In this document: piece after piece, positions 45,517 through 57,713 of the stretch | How positions within the stretch are numbered: position 1 is the first letter of the stretch | Layout of the letters: every line of letters starts with the position of its first letter | Origin: Desarmillaria ectypa | Taxonomy: Eukaryota > Basidiomycota > Agaricomycetes > Agaricales > Physalacriaceae | Direction: 5' to 3' | Assembly (NCBI GenBank): GCA_030407005.1 | Contig: JAUDYN010000008.1 | Location: 2,046,001-2,110,000, forward strand | Length of the DNA stretch: 64,000 bases | The notes under the pieces: model-generated | Told to the model about the DNA's origin: nothing | Seen by the model: the letters and a program-made list of their open reading frames with translations, nothing else | The model's database searches: none | Made by a program: the position numbers and the translations under genes

Positions 45517-48500
45517 TTACCATAGGTTAAGGTTGCGACCCGACTGTAGCACCCGTTCCACCATTTCGGCCCAGTCGTCACTCTTACTGATCCTGCTGCC
45601 TGCTTTACCCCTTTTCTTCGACCGTGACCCTGCATCCCCTGCGTATTTCTTTCCAGACTCTTCCTTAGCCAAGTGCTTGACTTCACCAAAGTCTTTAGTT
45701 GACTGCGCTTGAAGCCAGCCAGAGCTGGGGGAGCGGTGAGTTAAACAGTCAGGTTCAACATAACCCTCTAATGAGCCTGTGAATGGTCCGTTGGACAACG
45801 TTTCCATAGCGCGACCGTCCGGCCATAGAGAGCCATTATTTGTCTTCTCCAGTATCTGGATTATGTCTAGACATTCGCCGGGAGGAATTGGGTCCGGCTG
45901 GGATGGAGTGATGCAAGGCATGTCGACCTCCTTCCGAAGAACCTTGTCGACGTCCACCCCAGAGAAGAAGGCTACTCCCTGAGGTAGATTGTCCATACCT
46001 AATTTGTACGCAAACATGCTGCGTGTCCAGAGATTTGCAATCTGCAGAGCGAGGGCGGCGCGGTACTGGTCTTCTTCCTTCACCAAATACCGGAGCTCAT
46101 CATGAACAGAAATGAGGTAGCGAGCTTGGATACCGTATTTGTTGATCAGATGGTCCATCGAAACGATGAGTAGGTGAAGATAGTCCACCCCGGAGGATTG
46201 TACGACCCAATTGATCCGTGAAGGCAGATAGTCTGAACCGAAGCCTTGTGGAAGGTTGTTTTTGCATAGTGCTTGAGTGATACCGCAGCCCAGGGCAGGC
46301 GTCTGAGGCAAGTCGGACAATGCTATCGCCTCTAGCTTGTTGAACAGAAAGCTTTCGGTACCACCAAACCAAAATTTCTTGCCGAAGATGTCTGTCCGAT
46401 ATGTATTCTTGCCCTTTGTTGACGCGTACAAATTTGATGCAAGCTTATGGGCCTCTTCCGGGCTCATATTCGAGTTCCCCTGCTGAAGAAGAAGTATTGC
46501 ATGACGCATACCAGCGCCATAAATACGAGAATAGTTGAAAATCTTGGCCTGGTTACGAGACGTACCCAAAATCTTGGCCGTTTTGGAATGAAGGTCGGTC
46601 CCGGCAGCCTTAGTGCCTTCGAGTGTCATCCAGCCAATGGCGGTGGCCCCATGAGCACCAAACTGGGCATCCCCCATGCAACTAGAAATCCACAACTCTT
46701 CAGAATCGACATCAGCGCCAACGATGGAATAACCGGGAGGCGCCCGAACCATGGCTTTGAGTTCAGACCCGACACGGTTCTCCTTCGCATTGCTCGCAGT
46801 CAACCAAGTCCTCTCAATAGCCCGTCGAGTAACGGTACCCATTGTTATGACCTGAGGAAGGATAAGGCCCCACTTCTTCGGCCGTTCTCCCTCTGCCCAA
46901 GTCTCTGGGTCCTGTTCGACTGGAAGCCCCATATCCCACCGCTTCGTCTTCTTGTCTTGCCAGCCAACCATCTGGCGCATAATTCGGTCCCGAGAACTGA
47001 TCCAATAACTGCCCTGAACGGCAACGTCGACAATTGCGTTAGCTGCCTCACCGGCACCACAGTTTAGCGTTCCATCAACGGCGTAATTCATGAAAGTCTT
47101 CGTCAAGGGACTCCCAACGTTAGCTGTCTCGCCATCCTTGTGCGGTAGTTTGTAAAATGTGTAGCCCTCAAGCTTGAGATTGTTAAGGGATTCATCGGCG
47201 TTGTCGTGGAGATCAAGGGCCTTCAGTCGCTTCATGTTCTCGGGGATTGGCACGCCCTCTGGCTGTGGTGGTACACGAAATGTCCAGCCATATTCTCGAG
47301 AATAGTATAAGGGGTGATTGAGCCAAGACATCCTAAGCAGAAGGGGGGCAACGCGATTCTTCATGGTGATATCTAGTGATGCGGGAGGCATATCCTTCTT
47401 TGGTTTCGTTAGGTCCCAGAACCACTTGGGCCAATACATCGACGGAGGTTTGACGGGTTTGGGTTTACGCTTTGGTTTCGCGACAGAAATGACCTGAGCA
47501 ACATTATCTGTGACCTCGGACCAATCCAGCTGACTGTACCAAGGATCGTTGCTAATCTGTTCCTCTGTCAAACCTCTGTTGTAAACGGATGCCGCGAGCT
47601 TCAGGACCTCCTCCTTCAGCCTATCTTCTGGTCGGCAGAGCTTCATGGCCAACTTGTCATCACACGAATCCATCTGACCCTCGTTCAGAAGCTTAAGTGC
47701 GTGTTTGGGTCGAAGCAACGACGCCGTGTACCCAGATGCAGTAGGTAGACGGCAGACAGTCTTCCTTTTTTTGCCCTTGAGATAGTGCCATTTTTCCGCC
47801 GTCGTGAAGACCATGGGATGACCGTCAAAAGACAAGTTCAGGAGAAGGGGCAGAATTCGCTCGATGACATGTGTTGAGAGTGGACCAGAGAGAAGGCGAC
47901 TATACCACCGCGGAATAACCTGAGGAGGTTGGGACTACATCGCGTTTCTAAGTATGAGAATTTAGAGGCGAAATGGAATACATACCTTTACGGGCGGTTC
48001 GGCCTCTACCTCTGGTGGGAGTACACCTCGAGTCTTGCCAACGACCTTGGGAGTCCAATCCAACTGGCTTAACCAAGGATCATCCTTCCACTTGTCTTCG
48101 CCTCCCTCTGCACCAACTGAGTGGTTTTTAACAGCTTCCCTAGCGAGACTTTCTAGACCATCTTTGACACCTTTTGACATCTTATTCCAAAGGCCTTCTG
48201 CACGCTCCAAGTAAGTCTCCCATTCTTGATTCACCGGTAAACATCCGCTTCCCATTGTCAATATTCCGGCAAAACTGACAGGATGAGGACAATTCTTGGA
48301 AAAACCAGGGAACACCTTAGTGTACACTTGATGTGTGACACTCACATCACTGGCACAATAACCGATATAGTCAGGTATGCTGGCGAGGATCTCTTCGGGC
48401 GTACAGGTCATAAAGTCATTTCGAATCTCTTTGGAAAGATCGATGGAGCAGTAGAGTTTCGCAACGTCGGCTAGAGAATTCATCGATGTCAAATCCTCCC

Positions 48501-49760
48501 ATCGCGTTTGAACACCATCCTCAACGTCGTCACTCCCCGGAGGAGGACCAGGTATGAAGTTATCCTGCGCATGGTCCATCGAAGCCTGATGCCCTGGTAA
48601 GAGTTCCTGCAGCTCCTTCCAACGTGCGACGAGCGCCGCTCTTCTTTCTTCGTTGACGACCCCTTTGGCCTCTGCTTCGCGTAGCGCATCCAGGCCGCCT
48701 TGTACCTCTTGTATCATACTTCGTACAACCTCCACTGCTTCTCGTCGCTGCTCTTTAACCTCTTCCTTGTTCTTTTTGTGCTTCATCCATGCGGGCCGTT
48801 GATGGGACGAAATTCCCTTAACCGCTACATGAAGTGCCATGGTGTCAAGGAAGCGATTTTTTGTGCCATTAATGTGGTACTCCTCAAGAACACGCGCCCG
48901 GTCATAAGACACGTTATGGCCCACAACAATACGCGGAACATCAGGAGGACCGAGAGGTATAAGTTGTTCCGGAGATGCGTTTGAAGGATCCAATATCCAT
49001 GGAGATATCCACGCGTACCAAGCATTAGGAGACGCGGCGCAGGCCAAGACCGGGAAGTGATGATATTTGGGAAGGTTTTCGATATCGAAGGAGAGCATTT
49101 CCTCAGGTTTTCCGTCATGCATGGGGTATGGTACATGTTCGTGGTATCCTGAACCGTCACTTTTATATATGTACTTTGTCCATCCAGCCTGTATATTCCA
49201 GTGTTCTGGAGGAGGATGTAACTGGGCAGTAGCGAACGATTTGGCCAACGAGAGGTAAGGCTCTGCGTTGGACGAGCCTATCCGATAGAAATGCTCAAGA
49301 AGATTGTTGCCTTGGAGCGGGGGAAGTGTAAACTCGGGGGAAGGGAGATTGGAGGATTGAGATGGATGGAGGTCGTGCATTTCCAGGTGTGCTTTTGCAA
49401 TATTCGTAAATATACTCGGAGGTGCCGGGAAGGAACATTTTTCGAAAACTTGGTCATGGAGAGATTGTGATAAAAGCTGCACTCCGAATGCGTTTCGTTG
49501 ATCTAGAGTACGTGGTTCAGCATCTGTATAGCGGCAGGAAAGCAGAAGTATTGCGCACTGCGCCGGGGTCTCTGCATGGGCGCCATCGCCGTCTTGGCAC
49601 CCTGCTTCTCCGTGCCAGCGCTAGCTGTAGGCTTGTGCGAGGGATTATTGAGTGCGGGTTCTCGCATTTGTTGCAATAGTTGAGCCTGTTTGTTTGAGCT
49701 AGAATGAATCCATCGAGGAAGACTAGAGCTTGGCTTTTGGAGTCGGGAAGGCGTGAGCAT
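45517..49760 (-). CDS. MIP1: Mitochondrial DNA polymerase gamma catalytic subunit
   Basis: Family-A DNA polymerase that replicates mitochondrial DNA. Spliced model: exons 49760-49601, 49523-47986 and 47934-45517 (introns 77 and 51 bp, GT-AG), giving 1371 residues, a little longer than the yeast protein. The N-terminus (MLTPSRLQKPSSSLPRWIHSS) is a typical mitochondrial targeting peptide. Exonuclease motifs: FDIE near residue 200, GHNVSYDRA near 257, YCASD near 445. Polymerase motifs: A, VGADVDSEELW near 974; B, RNQAKIFNYSRIYGAG near 1030; C, SVHDE near 1150. Motif B has serine after NY where I recall glycine. A DPW-x-SQLDW unit occurs twice in the linker. The start ATG was chosen because it opens the targeting peptide frame. 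It is divergent from the next gene. Confidence 0.93.
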
Positions 49761-49993
49761 CGAAAGACCATGAAATTTTGGACCCTGACAGGAAGAAAGA
49801 ATTGACAATTATTCAGTCTCCTTTTAACAAAGGTCGCCGCGTCGCCTGTTTCAATTTTTGCTGAAAACGCTTTGATAGTTAATTTCAAAAATTACATCAT
49901 ATCAAACGCCGTTGATCTCTTGTTTGCTCAAGATGGCTGGACCAAATAAAGTACTTCAACCTTGTTTCGACGCGCTGGAAATCTCCCTTCATC
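49761..49993. promoter_or_regulatory. Shared intergenic promoter region of MIP1 and the cyclophilin gene
   Basis: 233 bp separate the two start codons of divergent genes, so their core promoters and 5' leaders must share it. No canonical TATA box stands out. A pyrimidine-rich CTTTCTTCCTGTCAG on the minus strand (49785-49799) could be a 3' splice site of a leader intron of MIP1. Confidence 0.5.
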
Positions 49994-52337
49994 ATGTCAG
50001 AGCCTGTACTAGGAAAGCGCGGGAGGAATGGTACAGAAAACAGCGCAGAAGAAGAACCAGTGGATCCTGTTCAGCAGCAAGATGACGATGACGACGTAGG
50101 ACCAATGCCAGTACCAGCAGAGGCAGAGGGTAGCGTGAAAAAGAAGCGTAAAGGTGAGCGTCTCGTCTTGTATCCTCATTTTTGAGCCTCAACAAACATA
50201 GAATTTTTCTCACAGTACTTCCCCATGAACGACTGTATTTGGAGCATCTCCCCGACGCGGAGCAATACTACAAAAGTTTCATGCATCGAGACGTGATAAA
50301 TTTTTGCGTCGTCACCAAGTGCAGCCTATGAATTTCTCCGCAGAATCACTCGCTGACATGCACTCAGGACTGAATTTCTCATCACAACCTCAGTTGATGG
50401 CCACCTCAAACTTTGGAAGAAGCAGGACAACGGCATCGAGTTTGTGAAGCTCTACCGTGCCCATCTGACCCCCGTCAAAGCAGTATCCGCAAGCGCCGAT
50501 GGGCAACTCTTTGTGACGGTGTCCGATGATGGCACTGCTAAAGTGTTCGACGTTGTGAACTTTGGTACGTCCGCAGTGGCTCTGTCTTCAGTGCGTAGTT
50601 GATAAACTATATAGACATGATTAACATCATCACTTTGGGTTTTACTCCACATTCATGTTGCTGGGTCCATCGACGTGGACAAGCCGGATTGCTAGCAGTG
50701 TAAATTGGTTCTTTACAAATGTTTATGTGTCACACTCACCCTTTGCTAGCTCTGATTCCGCATCGGGAACGATTAAACTCTACGAAGGTCGAGGAGACGG
50801 TACCCCACTCGAAACCATTGAAATCCTGCATCGATTCCCTGTCCATATCATGACATACAGTGACCGTTATGACTGCGTGATATCCGCTGACGAAGGAGGT
50901 TTTGTGGAGTATTGGCAGCCCTCCGAGCCCTTCTCGCTGCCCAAAAACGTACCAGGGCTTTGGTCCTTTAAAAGCGAGACCGATTTGTACGAATTCAAAA
51001 AGTCAAAGTCCACCCCGACATGTATAACCCTCTCGCCTGACTCCTCCTCCTTCGTCACATTCTCACTGCCGGATCGACAAATCCGTGTGTTTACTTTCTT
51101 GACCGGGAAACTTCATCGCAAATATGACGAGTCACTGGCGGCACTTCAAGAGATGCAGCAGGCTGGTACCGCAGTGTACAAGGTAGATGACATGGAGTTT
51201 GGACGACGGCTGGCCATAGAACGAGAGCTTGAATTACCCGGCCCTGACGGCCTGATTCCCGGACGCTGGAGCAACGCGATCTGGGACGAAAGTGGCGCAT
51301 TTATCATCTATCCTTCGTTGTTAGGAATAAAAGGTATGGTGCTTTGAACCAATCCTGATGCCTTGCTCAACTCTTCGCAGTCGTCAACACTGTCACCAAT
51401 CGTGTAGTTCGCCTTCTCGGAAAGGATGAATCCAATCGATTTTTGAATGTGAGCGTGTATCAAGGATCTCCGGCTAAGCGGAATGTCACAACTATGGTAG
51501 CGTCTTCTTCACTTCTTATCCTATGTTGTCGTTCTGAACTTGTTTCTAGGCAATGGCTGCTTCAGCAAATCCGATCTTGGCTGACAAAGCCCAGCGAGAT
51601 CCTTCTTTCTTCTGTACAGCGTACAAGCGGCCCAGATTCTACATCTTCACTCGGTCGGAGCCGTACGTGGAGTAATCAATAACCTGCTGTCTCAGCACTG
51701 ACTGCCTTCTAGGGACAACAAAGAGGGCGAACGAGATGTATTCAATGAAAGACCCACGCGTGAAGAACAGAACATCGCTTCTGCTGTACCCGTTGCGTTG
51801 AATGGTCCATCACCCCTAGCAAATTCGGCCACCATCCACACGACAGTAGGTGACATTCATATGCGACTGTTCCCAGCGCAAGCACCGAAGACTGTCGAGA
51901 ATTTTGTCGGACATGCACGCAGTGGATACTTCGAAGGGATTATATTCCATCGGGTCATTCCCAAGTTCATGATCCAGACTGGTGATCCCCTCGGAGATGG
52001 TACTGGAGGCATGTCAATTTGGGGACGAGAGTTTGAGGATGAGTTCTCTGACGACCTAAAGCATGACAGGTAGGTGGCTGTTTTCCTCGTCGATTTTCAT
52101 GTACTGATATACATGAACAGGCCATATACTGTTAGCATGGCGAATGCTGGCCCAAACACGAATGGGTCCCAGTTCTTCATCACCACTACGGCGACGCCGT
52201 GGTTGGATAAGAAGCATACAATCTTTGGGCGTGTCATTTCAGGTTTGGAGGTTGTACATGGTATTGAAAATGTCAAAGCGAACAAGGCGGACAAGCCATT
52301 CGAGGACATCAAAATTGTTAACATTGATGTGGAATAA
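49994..52337 (+). CDS. PPWD1: WD40-repeat cyclophilin, peptidylprolyl isomerase (PPWD1 type)
   Basis: Nuclear, spliceosome-linked proline isomerase. Exons 49994-50153, 50216-50318, 50368-50564, 50615-50699, 50750-51333, 51381-51496, 51550-51662, 51713-52069 and 52121-52337 sum to 1932 bases, 643 residues, matching the usual length (human about 646). N-terminus acidic with KKKRK, a likely nuclear signal. WD40 region about 55-400 ([34 protein letters not shown]). Cyclophilin domain about 490-640 with active-site residues: [19 protein letters not shown] and [10 protein letters not shown]. The fourth donor is GTAAAT at 50700; the nearer GTG would break the frame. Nine exons with introns of about 47-62 bp. 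Confidence 0.93.
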
Positions 52338-53683
52338 TATAGATCGGTGTATTTGTGTGCTATTAGGTTGATGCATATACTTACATATATAGCGATGAAG
52401 AAGTACTGAATAGCACTGGTCCAACAGACTCACCCTGACTTGCTAGACAATCAAAAAGACAGCGAATCTCCGTGCGTTCATGAGATATCTGAAAAGAAAC
52501 TGTTTTAGCGAGCCATTCTGATTACAGACATGGAAGAAAGATCAGAAGAAAAGTCTCGACATGGTTGTTAAGACAGGGATAACTGAATAGTAAAGGTCTC
52601 ATCCCGCGCAAAGAATATTAACGCCAACTGACCTGATACATAGCGTCCAATGTACATCAGCGCTCATAGAAAATTAATCGTCTAATGAAAGAACGTCCTA
52701 CGAAAGGGTGAAGAGTGAGTGTGGGACAAAAGACAAGAAAAAGAAAAGAAAAGTTCAGGTTATTGTAAGATCGTCAAAATAAATGGTTAACAACCAGGCA
52801 TTCCGATTTTTCAGTGTGATATATATAGTATTCATCACGAGGTAACGTAGCATGTAGACTCACCTGACAGTCCGCATGAGAGACAACGAAGAGAGAACGT
52901 TGACGTTGAGGAAGGAGGTGGTCAATGAGAGCGAAAAAAGTTTTTGTCCATGATCCTGCCGTGGGAAATAGTCACGTGGTGTATTGTCCGACCCTCGAAC
53001 TCGAAAGCCTGCCACTGCTCTGCACGGCGGTGAGTTGGCCGCCACGTTCAACGATTCGCACTACAATGATTGAACCCTGTTCTGGTTACATTAAAATGGA
53101 GGAAGGTAATCCGGTCTTCTGCGACACTTTCTGGGAACTGGACCTAGCCTCAGTAATATTATTACTATACGCTACTGTCTTCGATGCTGTACTGTCTCGG
53201 ACCTGATGACTTTGTACAGCTGAATCAATAAAACGTTTCATCTTTAGGCTGCTTTGACTTGGAGGTTTCGGCCAAGTTTTCTGGAATGCTCGGCCATCGT
53301 CTATTTGTAAGCCAAGTGAATTTCACTGTCTCCATTCCAGGACCGCAACGACGGTTGGAGTGCTCTATTTACTCTTCCCACAACTTTATCCTGCTGCCCA
53401 ATTAGTTTCCCCGAGGCAATCCCCCCGCTGTCAACGTAAATCATCCATCATTGCCACTTCAGCGTCACTTGCCATACGCTCTTCGTTCCCGTGCCGTATA
53501 GAAGTCGGCCTACTGACACTCCTTGTGACTTTACTCTCATTTTCCTGCCTCTTCCACAGTGTGCTCCAGATTAACATTTGTATGTAATTTATCCTTCACG
53601 TAGATAGCGCTTCCGGCTCAGAAGTAGTACTAAAGGTGCATAACTGCAGCATTAGCCCAATAGCTTGCAAGCACACGTCCATC
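52338..53683. other. 1.35-kb intergenic region
   Basis: Holds the 3' flank of the cyclophilin gene and the upstream region of the alpha-galactosidase. A 93-codon frame (52925-53206, plus) and a 63-codon frame (52860-53051, minus) overlap each other; neither has a recognisable domain or splice structure, so I do not call them genes. No tRNA was seen. Confidence 0.5.
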
Positions 53684-56141
53684 ATGTCGATTTCGTGGCT
53701 GGGTTTGCCAGCGATTCTAGCGTTCGTGTCCAGCGTTCCGTCGTCCGTAGCTTTGGACAATGGCGTGGGACGTCTTCCATGTATGTGTTGCCATACTGCT
53801 GAACGTATGCAAGGCTGAACAGTAATCGTGAATAGTTATGGGTTGGAACAGTACGCACTTCCAGTTACCCTTTCTCGCCTTTATTCAACTACATCTTTAC
53901 AGCCTGGAATGCGTATTTTGTGCGTATTATTAGCTTCCAGGACGCATCATCGTAACACTGTTCTAGTGCAACATCAACGAATCCCTCGTTCTGGAATCAG
54001 CGCATTACTTGAAGTCGCTAGGCCTCGCCGTGAGTGATTCAACGTCACGTCATCCCAAGCTGATTCAGCAGTGCCGAGCAGGATCTAGGTTACGAGTATG
54101 TAAACATAGACGATTGCTATGCCGAGAGGAATCGAAGTTCCAGTGGAGACATTCTTGCTAGTAAGCCCTTCCGTGCGTTCCGCCTTGTTTTCATGTTCAT
54201 ATTTTTAGGCGCGAAGCGTTTCCCTTCAGGGATGAGGAATCTTACAGATCAAATTCATGCACTTGGACTGTATGTTACGTTACTTATGCACAGTTCAACC
54301 TCGTTAATTTACTCTGTACAGGAAAACTGGAATCGTAGGGTTTACACTAGGGCTTTGTTTCTTTAGGACTGAGGTTTATACAGTATAGCGACTCTGGATG
54401 GTTTACTTGCCAATTATACCCAGGTTCATACCAGAACGAACAAAGGTTAGCCGTGTTTTTATTTCTTTTTAGGGTACCGTTTAAAATGGACGTTCATAAT
54501 AGAGATGCAAGGCTCTTTCAGCAGGAATGGGGCTTTGATCTTCTGAAGTTAGTAAAAACAAATGCTTCCATCGTTCTCAGCTACTCAATTTGTCTTTATT
54601 AGATTTGATAACTGTGCCGGTAAGCCCAACCTCATCTCTTAGTGTACAAGATGCTCAAGCTTATCCCCAGTACCCTACGACGACATAATCAGGGAAGGCA
54701 TGGTTGGCAGTGAGTATCCCGGCTCGACAGACTTCATCATCCTTACTATGTCGTACAGAATTTTCGCGAATGGCAAACGCAATTGCAGACGTTGCTGCTG
54801 AGACAGGCGATCCACCGTTGTTGTTTTCCATATGCGAATGGGGTCGAGTACGGCTTTAGGCATATCTTTGGTATCCGTCATTTAACGTTATATGCAGCTT
54901 CAACCGCAGTTGTGGGCAAGACGATACGGACAGTCATGGAGAGTAAGTTTGTATTCTTCTTCGCTCGGTTATGTATCTCATGGGAACTGTAGATGACAGA
55001 CGATATCGGTTCGTCTATCTGCTACATAGATAAGTCGAAGTTCGAGCAAATTCAATATTACTCTAGGCGCGAATTGGGCTTCCATCGCTAGTATTATCAA
55101 TTCGTACGTAGGAACAAACGTGTTTACAGGTACCACAGTGACATATTCTTTCAGGATCTCCCTCCATTCCTGGGCGTCCGATTTCTATGGCCACAACGAT
55201 TTGGATATGGTGAGTGAAATGGGGCATTATTATTCACATAGTTAATGCAATTTTCTAGCTTCAAATGTAAGAAAGCGGTTTTCTACGTTATGTTTCGTCC
55301 TTAATGAACCGTAGTGGCAACGGCAATCTAAACTATGAAGAATCCAAAACACATTTCACTGTTTGGAGTCTTGTCAAGTCGCCGCTCCTCATCGTGAGTC
55401 CTAGCCTCCAGCATTATTCAAATATATCTAACTTCTTTATATAGGGGACTGATGTAAGTTCACTCTGAAGCCGGCAATGCAATAGCCAACTCGCTTCACT
55501 ACAGCTCTCTTCAGTGTCCGAGCAAAGTCTGAGTATCCTCAAGAACACCGAAATCATTGCCATTAACCAAGACCCCGTCGTCGGCACTGGGGTGGTACCA
55601 TTCAGATGGGGGATCAACGTGAGCTCAAGTGTTTTCACCAGGAGGATGATAATCCGATTTCACGCGGACAGGCTGACTATACTTTCGATCCCGCGCATCC
55701 ACCTGTGTTCTGGAGCGGAGAAAGCCAGAATGGAACGGTCTTCATGCTGGTAATGCGTCACCGGCTACAGATCGTGGGATAAACTTATGATGGTTTTGCT
55801 CCCAGATCAATTCTTTGGACGGACCCGCGGACCTCTTTTTCAACTTGACGGAGTCTCCCTGGATTCGTGCTGGTAGACAGTATTCTGTTAGGGTGAGTGT
55901 ATTTATCTCTTTTTATTCTGGGACAAATCCTGAACTTGTGCAGGATTTATGGACGCACACTAATAACGGGACCGCTGTCCGTAACTTCACTGCCAAAGCT
56001 GTTCCACCCCATGGAGTCGTAGCTCTTCTATTGCAGGATGCAGGCGATGAACCGAAAGGGCTGCTGCCGAAGTGTGCATTCTACGAATGGTGGTCGGATA
56101 CGTGGTGCATTGATAAGAATGGTACAAGAGTACCGTCTTGA
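53684..56141 (+). CDS. Secreted alpha-galactosidase, glycoside hydrolase family 27
   Basis: Hydrolyses terminal alpha-1,6-galactose from oligosaccharides and galactomannan outside the cell. The N-terminus (MSISWLGLPAILAFVSSVP, then VALDNG) is a signal peptide. I can trace 23 exons whose lengths sum to 1353 bases, 450 residues, normal for the family: 53684-53780, 53836-53850, 53903-53919, 53967-54029, 54082-54160, 54209-54269, 54322-54334, 54384-54445, 54503-54547, 54603-54619, 54671-54709, 54759-54847, 54898-54942, 54993-55008, 55067-55103, 55155-55209, 55259-55266, 55315-55393, 55445-55453, 55505-55618, 55642-55749, 55806-55892, 55944-56141. Motifs: MGWNTWNAY, YEYVNIDDC, GIYSDSG, LLKFDNCA (nucleophile D), ICEWG, HNDLDML (acid/base D), AINQDPVVG. 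Converges on the peroxiredoxin with 223 bp between. Confidence 0.93.
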
Positions 56142-56364
56142 ACCTATGAGGGAGTTAATGGTAGCAGACTTGAGCTACGCATGTTGGACTGTTCAATCAA
56201 GTATTCGACTTTGTTGCCTGAAAATTTTATCGACACTCTCATTGACAAGCTGTATAAGCATAAAGGGATGGGGATTATCGCTTCTAACAAAAAACATTGC
56301 GTTCTAATAAACATTGCCAAGGAATTGTTTGGTGATACATGAACGTTCGTTTCAATGGAAGTCT

Positions 56365-57139
56365 TTACAACTGGGCAAGGACCGCCTCAGCGCCAGAGAC
56401 AGTGACATCGGTGCCGGGTTCAAGCTGCACAGCGGTTTAGCGATGAAGTGTCAAGGAAATTTGAATATGTACCTCAACGTATTTGACAACAAGGTCGTCA
56501 AGAATCAGGGCATAGCGGCCGGTGCGGGTACCGAAACCGATAGAAGACAAATCCACGGAAAGACCCAAGGAGGCAGACCACTTGGCATTTCCATCAGAAA
56601 GCAGAAGGATCTGAAAATCATCGATCAGAAAAGACGGGGGCCTCAAGGATGGCAGCGAGCGTACTTTGTCCCCAACACCCTCGAACCTTCCCCAACCACT
56701 CAATACAAAGGCATCGTTGGCGGCGACGACGGCAATGACATCAACACCCTTGGCCTTGAATTCATCATACTTCTCGAGGTAAGGAGGAAGGTGGTTAACG
56801 TGGCAGGTAGGCTGAAGGGAATGTATCAGACGCGTCACAGCAAAAATCCTCTTGTATTTGCTCACTGTGAAAGCTCCTGGTACAGAGAAAATCACGACTT
56901 TCTTGCCCTTCCATTGGGAGGTGTTGAGTTTGATTGCTGATCGCATTCATCAGTGACCATGGATTCAATCTGAGGATGCAGCACTCACGAATACCACAGG
57001 CAAGCTAGCCCTCGATGTTAGTATCGAAGTTGAGATATTCCAAGTCGGAACACACCTTGCTCTCAAGCTCGGGGGTGTAGGGGATGTAGTTGAAGGTGGC
57101 CTCGGGGACGGTGTCACCAACTTTGATTGTAGGGGGCAT
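56365..57139 (-). CDS. Atypical 2-Cys (type II/Ahp1-like) peroxiredoxin
   Basis: Thiol peroxidase that reduces hydrogen peroxide and alkyl peroxides; relatives act in cytosol, peroxisome or mitochondrion. Exons 57139-57056, 57004-56989, 56936-56866, 56811-56665, 56610-56473 and 56424-56365 total 516 bases, 171 residues, the usual size. Peroxidatic cysteine is Cys60 in PGAFTPTCH; the other cysteine, Cys31 in LACGIP, sits where yeast Ahp1 has its resolving cysteine. Other family motifs: MPPTIKVGDTVPEA, VVIFSVPGAF, VVAANDAFV, ILLLSDGNAKW, RYALILDD. The C-terminus AQL resembles but does not match a canonical peroxisomal signal. The 16-base second exon is small. Lies downstream of the nucleoporin gene on the same strand. 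Confidence 0.93.
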
Positions 57140-57713
57140 TGCTACGTTATGAAGAGATTGGGTACTTGGATGAAGGAAGATTGAAAGTTGTGGATGTGAG
57201 CGATGATTTGAAGGCGTTGAGTGTTCTACTATTTAAACAAATATGCATGGCCCGGATCGGTCTCCGATTCGATATTGAATATGACGGTCTGGCTTTGGAT
57301 CTTACCTGGATTGGTATTCGCTGCAGCATGCAAGTGATCTATCAGACCGGCCATCATTCTATGGCACTTTCCCGAGTCGGATGGCCTTGTGCACAGTGAA
57401 AATTTCTGATTTCGCTGGTAAGCTTGGTCTAACTTTGGCCTCACGCCTTTGTCAAGGATCACGCTTTTCAGGGCGTTTCCATACACTGGAATGATGCGAG
57501 CGCATTTCTCTTAGTAAAAGGTCAGATGATTGTAGATCATGCCCTTAGTTCCCATCAGCCTGAGTAAGATTCAACTTCGGAAACCGCTGACGGGCGACAG
57601 ATACATGATGGTGAAGATGGAGAACAATGATGGTGTCGTATTGCGAAATAAAGATACAATTGCTGTACAGAGATTATCGAATGAGATACAACAAAACAAG
57701 ATGGACAACAGAA
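57140..57713. other. 574-bp intergenic region upstream of the peroxiredoxin
   Basis: Promoter side of the peroxiredoxin and 3' flank of the nucleoporin gene. ATTTAAA at about 57230-57236 (on the minus strand TTTAAATAG, 95 bases before the ATG) is a possible TATA-like element. The open frames seen here (for example 57139-57399 plus) have no known motif. Confidence 0.45.

Noticed and set aside
46447..47067. A 206-codon plus-strand frame
   Set aside because: Lies antisense within the MIP1 polymerase domain, whose minus-strand frame carries all catalytic motifs.
50698..50749. Apparent one-base frame error in the PPWD1-type gene after exon 4
   Set aside because: Using GTAAAT at 50700 as donor instead of the GTG at 50698 restores the frame as LAVSDSASG and the full model is a whole number of codons.
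52925..53206. A 93-codon plus-strand frame between two genes
   Set aside because: No recognisable motif and it overlaps a minus-strand frame of similar quality.
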